DNA of 21,046 nt from Methanolinea sp. (GTDB lineage Archaea; Halobacteriota; Methanomicrobia; Methanomicrobiales; Methanospirillaceae): positions 1 through 21,046 of the forward strand of contig DUGV01000070.1 in assembly GCA_013331225.1 (NCBI GenBank), given 5' to 3'. A program made the position numbers and the translations under genes. Every line of letters begins with the position of its first letter. Position 1 is the stretch's first letter. The notes beneath the pieces were generated by a model. It had not been told where the DNA came from. It saw only the letters and a list, made by a program, of their open reading frames with translations, and made no database searches. Below are positions 8,333 to 15,854 of the stretch, in pieces.

Positions 8333-10486
8333 ATGGCGCATGCGCATGGACCGATAAAACAGATATCTGATATCAGGCCGGGCGACCATCTCTGCTGCAT
8401 TTATTCCACGGACGAGGAGCATCGCGAAGTGCTCACAAGGTTTCTCCTTGACGGGTTGAAGAACCATGAGAAGGTCTTTTACATCGTTGATGCCCGCACT
8501 GCAGAGACTATCATGGGCTACCTCAAGGATGCCGGACTCGATGTCGATTCGTACCTTCGGACGGGGCAGTTTTCCATCCTGACAGTCTCTGACTCATACA
8601 TGAAAGACGGGGTCTTTGATCCTGACAGGATGATCGCACTCCTGTCAACAGAGACAGAAAACGCTCTCCAGGAAGGGTACAGCGCCCTCAGGGTCACGGG
8701 GGAGATGTCATGGGCGCTCGGCGGGCTCCCGGGCTCCGAGCGGTTAATCGAGTACGAGCATAAGCTCAATACCTTCTTCCCCGGCAGCAGATGCGTGGCG
8801 GTCTGCCAGTATGACAGGAGGCGATTTGACCAGGACATCCTGCTCCATGTGTTGATGACGCATCCGTTTGCATTCATCGGGGAGCACCTCTATGAGAATT
8901 TTTACTTCACGCCTCCCGAGGAGTTCCTGTACCCTGGCAGGGAGAAAACCACGCTGGACCGCTGGATCTCCAATTTAAAGGACAGGAAGGAGGCAGAAGA
9001 GGCACTCCGCAGGAGCGAGGAGCGGTTTCGGGCACTCTTTGATCACATGCTCGAAGGGTTCGCGCTCTGCAGGATGATCTACGATGAGGGGGGCAGGCCC
9101 GTGGACTGGGAATATCTCGAAGTGAACCCGGCATTCGGGCGCCTGACCGGCCTCCGGGATATTGCCGGAAAGAAAGTCAGCGAGGCAATCCCCGGAACAA
9201 AAGAGCAGACACCTGAAATATTTGAGATATACGGGAGGGTTGCAACGACCGGCAGACCCGAGACATTTGATGTATTCTTCACCCCTCTCAGGATCTGGCT
9301 CCACATATCGGTTTCCTGTCCCCAAAAAGGGTATTTTGTTGCGGTGTTTCAGGATATCACCAGCCAGAAGGAGTCGGAAGAATCGCTCCGAAAGAGCGAG
9401 GAGACGTTCCGGAGTTACATCGAGAACGCCCCCGACGGGATATTCCTTGCAGATGCGGAGGGGAATTACCTCATGGTGAACGAGGCGGCATGCGCGATCA
9501 CCGGGTATTCGAAGACCGAACTTGTCGGAAAGAACATACGGGACCTCATACCCCCCGGTGATCAGCAGATCGCGTTCGCGCATTTCCGGCAAGTGAAAGA
9601 GGAGGGGCAGGCGACCGGAGAGACGAGGTACGTCACGAAGAGCGGCGAGGTCCGATACTGGCTTGTCAAGGCCGTCAGGATCGATGACCAGCGGCTGCTG
9701 GGATTTACAAGCGATATCACCGACCGGAAGATGATGGAGTCAGAGATCCGCTCCCTGAACACGGTCCTCGAACAGAAGGTAGAGGAGCGGACACATGCCC
9801 TGGCGGACACGAATGTCGCGCTCGAGGAGGAGATCACCCGGCGGAGGGAGATGGAGGACCAGATCCGTGCGGCGCTGAACGAAAAGACCCTGCTCCTCCG
9901 CGAGGTCCATCACCGGGTCAAGAACAACCTCCAGATCATCATCAGCCTCTCGAACCTCCAGCTCCGCCAGATAGAGGACCCGAAGATGAGACAGGTCATG
10001 GCCGAGACGCAGAACCGGGTGAGGGCAATGGCACTCGTGCACGAGAAGCTCTACAAGTCCGAGACCCTCTCGGATATCGATCTCGCCGAGTATGTACGGT
10101 TCCTCACCTCCCAGCTCTTCGCGTACTACGAGACCGATTCCCGGAAAGTGACCCTGAAGACAGAGATTGGGAAGATTACGCTCCCCATCAACACTGCGAT
10201 CCCGCTGGGCCTTATCATCAACGAGCTCGTCTCGAATGCACTCAAGCATGCATTCCCGGACGGACGGGCCGGGTCGCTCTTCATCCTGGCGAGGCGCGAG
10301 GAAAAGACCATCAACCTTGTCGTGGAGGATACCGGCATCGGTATACCGGCAGACCTTGAATGGAGGAATACCCAGTCGCTCGGGCTCAAACTGGTAATAT
10401 CCCTCGTGAACCAGCTGGACGGGACCATCGACCTGGACAGGACCCGGGGGACTGCATTTACCATGGTGCTGAAGGTGAAGGAATGA
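8333..10486 (+). CDS. MEDS-PAS-PAS sensor histidine kinase (HisKA_2 + HATPase_c)
   Basis: This is a 717-residue cytoplasmic kinase. Residues about 10-170 match the MEDS domain (methanogen/methylotroph, DcmR sensory domain): it begins with GDHLCCIYSTDEEH and continues through RFLLDGL, VFYIVDA and GEMSWAL. MEDS domains are thought to sense small organic compounds; His19, Cys21 and Cys22 are candidate ligand or metal residues. Two PAS domains follow at about 230-341 and 356-461, then a coiled-coil linker (462-515). The HisKA_2 core has [11 protein letters not shown] with His527 as likely acceptor, and HATPase_c has NELVSNALKHAFP and DTGIGIPAD. The linker and kinase core are close paralogues of those in the giant kinase upstream. 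The gap to that gene is 69 nt, enough for a weak promoter but without a clear TATA box. No receiver gene directly follows, so its target is unknown. The MEDS call is from memory of the family pattern. Confidence 0.95.
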   Translation: MAHAHGPIKQISDIRPGDHLCCIYSTDEEHREVLTRFLLDGLKNHEKVFYIVDARTAETIMGYLKDAGLDVDSYLRTGQFSILTVSDSYMKDGVFDPDRMIALLSTETENALQEGYSALRVTGEMSWALGGLPGSERLIEYEHKLNTFFPGSRCVAVCQYDRRRFDQDILLHVLMTHPFAFIGEHLYENFYFTPPEEFLYPGREKTTLDRWISNLKDRKEAEEALRRSEERFRALFDHMLEGFALCRMIYDEGGRPVDWEYLEVNPAFGRLTGLRDIAGKKVSEAIPGTKEQTPEIFEIYGRVATTGRPETFDVFFTPLRIWLHISVSCPQKGYFVAVFQDITSQKESEESLRKSEETFRSYIENAPDGIFLADAEGNYLMVNEAACAITGYSKTELVGKNIRDLIPPGDQQIAFAHFRQVKEEGQATGETRYVTKSGEVRYWLVKAVRIDDQRLLGFTSDITDRKMMESEIRSLNTVLEQKVEERTHALADTNVALEEEITRRREMEDQIRAALNEKTLLLREVHHRVKNNLQIIISLSNLQLRQIEDPKMRQVMAETQNRVRAMALVHEKLYKSETLSDIDLAEYVRFLTSQLFAYYETDSRKVTLKTEIGKITLPINTAIPLGLIINELVSNALKHAFPDGRAGSLFILARREEKTINLVVEDTGIGIPADLEWRNTQSLGLKLVISLVNQLDGTIDLDRTRGTAFTMVLKVKE

Positions 10487-10544
10487 AGGGCGTTTCCGGG
10501 GCAGTGCGACGTCCATCCAAAGGGTTCGCGGGGGGCTCGGGGAC

Positions 10545-13500
10545 ATGAACAGGATGTTCTCCCCCATACCCGCGATGGCGGAGAGGACGTGGAAGGCGGT
10601 GATAGTCCTGCTCTCGGTCGCCGTCATCTCCCTGACAGTATACTGCCTTTCGCAGGGCATCACCATCATCTTCATGCACCTCTATTACATCCCGATCGTC
10701 CTCCTTGCATACCGGTACCGGCGTCAGGGACTCTGGGGAATTGTTTTCCTCAGCTTCCTGTACCTGGTGCTTGTCGTCTTGTTCCATCCCGCTGACCTTG
10801 AAATCATTGAGGGGGCCGTCATAAGGACCCTCGTGTTCATCGGGATTGGGGTGCTGGTAGTCTATCTTGCGGAGAACCTGGAGAGGATTCGATCAGACCT
10901 CGAGAGGAGCCAGCAGGTGCAGCGGCGAATCATCCAGAACGCGAATGTATGGATGATGGTCCTCGATGAAAAAGGACGAGTCATCGAATGGAACCCGGCG
11001 GCCGAGCTGATGTGCGGGTATACCTTCGAGGAGGTGAGAGGGAGAAACGAGGTATGGAAGGCCCTATACCCTGACCAGGAATACCGGCGCGAGATTTTGC
11101 GCCGGATCAACGGGATAATCTCGACGAAATCGCATCTCGAGAATTTTTCGACCACCGTTACCTGCAGGGGGGGCCATACAAAGACCATCCTCTGGAACAC
11201 CCGCGAGATCTCCCACCGGGAAGGGGAGCCCCCCCTTTACATCGGCGTCGGCGTCGACATAACAGAGCAAAAACGGGCAGAAGAAGAGGTCACGCTCCAG
11301 GCGCAGAGGACCCAGAATCTCCTTGAACTCAACCGGATGAAGGATGTGCCGTTCCGGGACCTGCTTGGGTACTCCCTCGAAGCATGCCTCCATATGACGG
11401 AGAGCGGGTACTCCTTCATAGGACTGATAAGCCCTGACGAGTCGGTCATGACGATCCACTCGTGGTCGAAGGATGCGATGAAGGAATGTACCGTATCGGA
11501 CAAGCCGATGCACTTCCCCATCGCGGCGGCCGGCGTCTGGGGGGAGGCCATACGCCAGAGAACCCCCTTCATTCTCAACGATTATTCCCTGGCCCACCCT
11601 GCAAAGCACGGGTATCCCGAGGGGCACGTGCCCATCACCCGCTATCTCGGCGTCCCGATATTTGACGGGGAGCTGATCGTCGCAATCCTCGCGGTGGCAA
11701 ACAAGCCCGAAGACTATGACGAGGGGGATATCAATGCCCTCACCACTCTCGGGAACCACCTGTGGGAGCTGCTGCACCGCAGGCAGGCGGAAGAGGCGCT
11801 CCAATTCTCAAACATCATCCTGTCCACCCAGCAGGAGGTCTCTCTTGATGGGATCTTAATCATTGATGAATGGGGAAAGATCATCTCGTATAACCAGCGT
11901 TTTGCCGATATGTGGAATATCCCCCCGGATGTTCTCGCTACGCACTCGGACGAACAGGCCATGCAGGAGGTTCTTGCCTTGCTGGTCGAGCCTGAGAAAT
12001 TCCTGGACAGGGTCAGGTACCTCTATGAGCACCGCGATCAGAAGAGCCGGGAGGAGATAGCGCTGACGGACGGGCGTACGTTCGACAGGTATTCCGCATC
12101 GATAACCGGGAAAGATGGGAAATATTATGGGCGTGTCTGGTATTTCCGGGACATCACCGAACAGAAACGGGCGGCGAACGCGCTCATTGAGAACGAGAAA
12201 CTCCTCACGGAGGTGGGCAGACTTGCAAGGGTGGGGGGGCTCGAACTCGACACCGGGACAGGAAAAATCCGGTGGACGCGGGAGACGTATGTCCTCCATG
12301 AAGTATACGACCGAGACCACCTCGAACTTGACGAGGCGCTCGGGTTCTTCGATGAACCCGACAGAATACGGATCAGGGAGGCGATACAGAGATGTACCGC
12401 GACCGGTGAGATGATAGACCTCGAAGTCCCCCTCACCAGTGCGAAGGGCCGGCGCCTCTGGGTCCACATCACCGGTCGTGCAGTGAAAGAGGGAGAAAAG
12501 ACAGGAAGACTGATAGGTGCCATCCAGGACATCACCGAACTAAAAGAGGCAAGGGACGCCCTTCTGCAGAGCGAGGAGCAGTACCGCGGCGTTGCCGAGC
12601 GAATCTCAGATCTCCTTCTCCTGGTCGACCAGGCCGGCACGATCACATACTCCTCCCCGTCCATCGGGAGGATCCTTGGATATCGCCCCGAAGAGGTCGT
12701 CGGCACAGCTGCGTTCGATTACGTTCACCCCGAATCCATGCAGTCCGTGAGTGAAGCCGTGGACCGGAACCTGGGAGGAGTCCATACAGAGGGCCTGGAG
12801 GCTCATGTCCGGAAGAATGACGGCAGTTATGCAGTGATGGAGATGTCGTTTGCTCCGGTCATCAGGAGCGGGGCTGTGGATGGGATCCAGGTCATCGGGA
12901 GGGACGTCACCGAGAAGAGAGCGGCACAGGAGCGCATCGCGGAACTTCTCAAGATCCACGAGGAGGAGGTGCGGGTCATCAACACGAGCCCTGCCGTTGC
13001 GTTTCTCTGGAGGGCCGAGGAGGGCTGGCCAGTCGAGACGGTGAGCGAAAACATCTCCCAGTTTGGGTATTTCCCCGAAGAATTCCTCTCCGGCAGGATA
13101 GCGTTTCGCGATATCATCCACCCCGATGACCTCGAGCGTGTGAACGGCGAGGTGGCTTACAACAGCGAACACGGGATAGACGAGTATATCCAGCAGTACC
13201 GGATACTGGGAAAAGACGGGAAAGAATGCTGGATCGAAGACTACACCCACATACGCCGGGACAACGAGGGAAGAATCACACACTACGAGGGAGTCATCCT
13301 CGATATTACCCGCCGAAAACGTGCAGAAGATGCGCTCCGGAGGAGCGAACAGCGGAATGCCCGTCTCCTCGAGGCGGTGCCCGACCTGATGTTCACGATC
13401 TCCCGGGACGGCGTATACCTCGAGTTCCATGTCCCGGACAGGTCTGTACTTGCCATTCCTGCAGACCAGATACTCGGAAGGAACGTGAGGGATACCGGCT

Positions 13501-14765
13501 TTTCGGAGGAGATGACAGAACTGATGATGGAGCGCATCGCCCGGGCGATAGATACCAAGGAACTCCAGCAGTTCGAATACGATCTCTCTCTCCCTGGAGG
13601 GCTCCGCCATTACGAGGCACGCATGATTGCGCTCAGCCAGGAGGAGGTGCTCGCCATCGTAAGGGACGTGACCGATCAGAAAGCCCTGCAGACGGCGCTC
13701 CGCACGAGCGAGGAGAAATACCGGCTGCTGATCGAGAAGGCGGAGGAGGGGGTGTGGATGGTCGACAGGGACTACCGGACCACCTTTGTCAACGCCCGAC
13801 TCGCGGAGATGTTCGGGTATCGGCCCGAGGAGATGTGGGGAAGGAGGGTTGTCGAATTTCTCCCCGAGTCATCCAGGGAGACACACGAGAAGCGGGTCAG
13901 GGAACGCCTGCAGGGGAAGAGCGAGCGCTTCGAGCAGCAGTTCATCCGGAAGAATGGCTCTCTCTTCTGGGTAAGCGCATCCACGAGCCCGATCGTGGAG
14001 AAAGGAGAGATCATCGGCGCCTTCTCGCTCCTTACCGATATTGACGACCGGAAATATGCCGAAGAGCTGCAGAAGCGCTTCACGGAGGAACTGGAGCAGC
14101 AGGTGGTCGCCCGCACACAGGCCCTGAACGCCTCCCTCCAGGAGAAGGTGGTGCTGCTGCGGGAGGTGCATCACCGGGTCAAGAACAACCTCCAGATAAT
14201 CATAAGCCTGATGAACCTCCAGATGCGAAAGGCCGAGGACCCCAGGCTCCGGGATCTCCTGCTGGAGACCCAGGACCGGGTGCGGGCGATGTCTCTTGTA
14301 CACGAGAAGCTCTATCAGTCCGAAGACCTCTCGCACATCAACCTCTCCACCTATCTCCACTCTCTGGGCACGCAACTGATCTCATCTCACGGGGACATCG
14401 CACGGAAAATAACTTTACGTATGGGATTCGATCCTATCATGACAGACATTAATATCGCCATCCCCCTCGGCCTTGTCGTCAACGAGCTGGTCTCGAATGC
14501 CCTGAAGCATGCGTTCCCCGGCGAAATGACAGGGATTGTCACCCTCCGTGGGAGAGCGGAGAATGGCGAGATCGTGGTATCTGTGGAGGATGACGGCATC
14601 GGCCTTCCCGAAGGGTTCGACTGGCGTGATACGCCGACCCTCGGGCTCCACCTCGTTCCTGCGCTGGTTCGGCAGCTCAACGGCAGGATCGAGCAGGTGG
14701 GTGTGGAGAGGGGGACCATGTTCCGGGTGGTGATCCCCGGGATCGTGACGGGAGAAACATCATGA
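10545..14765 (+). CDS. Membrane-anchored multi-PAS/GAF sensor histidine kinase (HisKA_2 + HATPase_c)
   Basis: This 1,406-residue kinase is the only clear membrane protein in the window. Four hydrophobic stretches lie at about 17-37, 40-56, 62-80 and 90-108, including the HLYYIPIVLLAYRYR motif common in methanogen kinase membrane anchors. Then come PAS 1 (about 124-238), a GAF domain of the GAF_2 type (250-418), and PAS 2-7 at about 423-536, 553-663, 679-787, 809-920, 939-1041 and 1058-1164. A short coiled coil precedes the HisKA_2 core, which has [11 protein letters not shown] with His1210 as likely acceptor. The HATPase_c contains NELVSNALKHAFP and DDGIGLPEG. In-frame ATGs at 10554 and 10575 are alternative starts; all keep the membrane region. 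The stop overlaps the next start (ATGA at 14762-14765), so the receiver-GAF protein downstream is a strong candidate partner. Loops between helices are short, so sensing is probably in the membrane or cytoplasm. Confidence 0.95.
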   Translation: MNRMFSPIPAMAERTWKAVIVLLSVAVISLTVYCLSQGITIIFMHLYYIPIVLLAYRYRRQGLWGIVFLSFLYLVLVVLFHPADLEIIEGAVIRTLVFIGIGVLVVYLAENLERIRSDLERSQQVQRRIIQNANVWMMVLDEKGRVIEWNPAAELMCGYTFEEVRGRNEVWKALYPDQEYRREILRRINGIISTKSHLENFSTTVTCRGGHTKTILWNTREISHREGEPPLYIGVGVDITEQKRAEEEVTLQAQRTQNLLELNRMKDVPFRDLLGYSLEACLHMTESGYSFIGLISPDESVMTIHSWSKDAMKECTVSDKPMHFPIAAAGVWGEAIRQRTPFILNDYSLAHPAKHGYPEGHVPITRYLGVPIFDGELIVAILAVANKPEDYDEGDINALTTLGNHLWELLHRRQAEEALQFSNIILSTQQEVSLDGILIIDEWGKIISYNQRFADMWNIPPDVLATHSDEQAMQEVLALLVEPEKFLDRVRYLYEHRDQKSREEIALTDGRTFDRYSASITGKDGKYYGRVWYFRDITEQKRAANALIENEKLLTEVGRLARVGGLELDTGTGKIRWTRETYVLHEVYDRDHLELDEALGFFDEPDRIRIREAIQRCTATGEMIDLEVPLTSAKGRRLWVHITGRAVKEGEKTGRLIGAIQDITELKEARDALLQSEEQYRGVAERISDLLLLVDQAGTITYSSPSIGRILGYRPEEVVGTAAFDYVHPESMQSVSEAVDRNLGGVHTEGLEAHVRKNDGSYAVMEMSFAPVIRSGAVDGIQVIGRDVTEKRAAQERIAELLKIHEEEVRVINTSPAVAFLWRAEEGWPVETVSENISQFGYFPEEFLSGRIAFRDIIHPDDLERVNGEVAYNSEHGIDEYIQQYRILGKDGKECWIEDYTHIRRDNEGRITHYEGVILDITRRKRAEDALRRSEQRNARLLEAVPDLMFTISRDGVYLEFHVPDRSVLAIPADQILGRNVRDTGFSEEMTELMMERIARAIDTKELQQFEYDLSLPGGLRHYEARMIALSQEEVLAIVRDVTDQKALQTALRTSEEKYRLLIEKAEEGVWMVDRDYRTTFVNARLAEMFGYRPEEMWGRRVVEFLPESSRETHEKRVRERLQGKSERFEQQFIRKNGSLFWVSASTSPIVEKGEIIGAFSLLTDIDDRKYAEELQKRFTEELEQQVVARTQALNASLQEKVVLLREVHHRVKNNLQIIISLMNLQMRKAEDPRLRDLLLETQDRVRAMSLVHEKLYQSEDLSHINLSTYLHSLGTQLISSHGDIARKITLRMGFDPIMTDINIAIPLGLVVNELVSNALKHAFPGEMTGIVTLRGRAENGEIVVSVEDDGIGLPEGFDWRDTPTLGLHLVPALVRQLNGRIEQVGVERGTMFRVVIPGIVTGETS

Positions 14766-15742
14766 AATCGACGCGGATTCTGGTGGTGGAGGACGAGCAG
14801 ATCGTCGCGGAAGACCTGAAGATGACCCTCGAAGGCCTGGGGTACATAGTGGCGGGCATCGCGAGCAGCGGTGAGAATGCAATAGAACTGGCCGGGACGG
14901 AGAAGCCGGACCTCATCCTGATGGACATCATGCTCGCAGGGAAGATGGACGGGATCACTGCGGCATCGGAGATCCGCGGGAGCCATGATATCCCCGTCAT
15001 CTACGTCACGGCCTACGCAGACTCGACCCTTCTTGACAGGGCGAAACTGACCGAGCCCTACGGATACATCGTCAAGCCCTTCAACGAGCGCGAGGTCCAG
15101 TCCAATATCGAGATCGCCCTCTTCAAGCACAGGATGGAGCACGAGATCAAGAAGCGGGATGCCATTCTCCTTGCCCTCGGCTTTGGGGTGGAATGGTTCC
15201 TGCGGCAGTTCTCGGATACCCACAGGATTACACTCCGGACGGCTCCGGACAAGTGGGGCTACGATTTTCACCCCATCCTTGAGCAGATCGCGATTGCAAT
15301 GGACCTTGACCGTGTCCAGGTCCTGCAGTTCAGGCAGGCAGGAGCACCGTTTGAATTGCTTGACCTCATCACCGAATGGACCATGGGGGCAACCCCATAC
15401 TACCTCAAGGGGAAGGAGGGTCCGGTGGTGGCCCTCTCAGAGATTGGCCTCTCGGGATCGATGCAGAATCTCCTTGAGGGAACCCCTGTCAGGATACCCC
15501 TTGAGGAGACCCCCGTGAACAGACACGGTCTCCTTGAGCAGCTCAGGGTCCACACGGCTATCGTGTTCCCGGTCTTTGTCCAGGACAGGATCTGGGGCCT
15601 CGTGCTCTTTGCAACCGGGGAAATGCGAGAGTTCCTCGGCGAGGAGGTGGAGGCAATGAAGATCGCGGTAAACATCATCGGCGGTGCGATCAGCCTTTAC
15701 GTGTCTGCCGAAGACATGCAGGTTGGCGGTCCCTCCAGATGA
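14762..15742 (+). CDS. Response regulator: receiver + C-terminal GAF-like domain
   Basis: This is a 326-residue soluble protein. Residues 4-122 are an intact receiver: Glu10/Asp11, phospho-acceptor Asp55 in LILMDIMLAGKMDG, Thr83 and Lys105 in VKPF. Residues about 122-140 form a helix linker. The C-terminal part (about 145-320) looks like a GAF domain of the type found in PAS/GAF sensors: HPILEQIAIAMDLDRVQVLQF, a GTPVRIPLEE strand region, and HTAIVFPVFVQDRIWGLVLF. There is no DNA-binding domain. GGAG at 14751-14754 and the ATGA overlap with the membrane kinase suggest coupled translation and a cognate pair. Its receiver is a close paralogue of that at 15855, although the output domains differ. 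The output may bind a small ligand or a partner protein; which of these is not visible. Confidence 0.92.
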   Translation: MKSTRILVVEDEQIVAEDLKMTLEGLGYIVAGIASSGENAIELAGTEKPDLILMDIMLAGKMDGITAASEIRGSHDIPVIYVTAYADSTLLDRAKLTEPYGYIVKPFNEREVQSNIEIALFKHRMEHEIKKRDAILLALGFGVEWFLRQFSDTHRITLRTAPDKWGYDFHPILEQIAIAMDLDRVQVLQFRQAGAPFELLDLITEWTMGATPYYLKGKEGPVVALSEIGLSGSMQNLLEGTPVRIPLEETPVNRHGLLEQLRVHTAIVFPVFVQDRIWGLVLFATGEMREFLGEEVEAMKIAVNIIGGAISLYVSAEDMQVGGPSR

Positions 15743-15854
15743 TTAATAACCCTTCAGGGGATACTGCTGACATATCGCCTCCCGGTCTCATCCCACGTCC
15801 CAGGAGCAGTACGGGAGATCCATCCCGACAGGACCATGGAGAACAGGTGCGAAA
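15743..15854. other. 112-nt spacer between the two paralogous receiver proteins
   Basis: This is the longest non-coding gap inside the signalling island. It contains a small inverted repeat, CGGGA at 15812-15816 and TCCCG at 15823-15827, with a 6-nt loop. AGGTG at 15845-15849 serves as ribosome binding site for the gene at 15855. An AT-rich stretch (GATTAATAAC) directly follows the previous stop. I see no convincing TATA/BRE pair, so a promoter here is possible but unproven. Confidence 0.35.

Noticed and set aside
9740..10675. A 311-codon minus-strand open frame crossing the gap before the membrane kinase
   Set aside because: It is antisense to the MEDS kinase core and to the first membrane helices of the next gene. 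Its composition is that of a shadow frame.
12606..13610. A 334-codon open frame on the minus strand
   Set aside because: It is fully antisense to PAS domains 4-6 of the membrane kinase and has no domain pattern or ribosome binding site.
7679..14200. Near-identical DNA around the three [11 protein letters not shown] sites, considered as a mobile or recombination repeat
   Set aside because: The similarity follows the coding frame and the conserved kinase core, and it fades outside it. Paralogy explains it without a mobile element.
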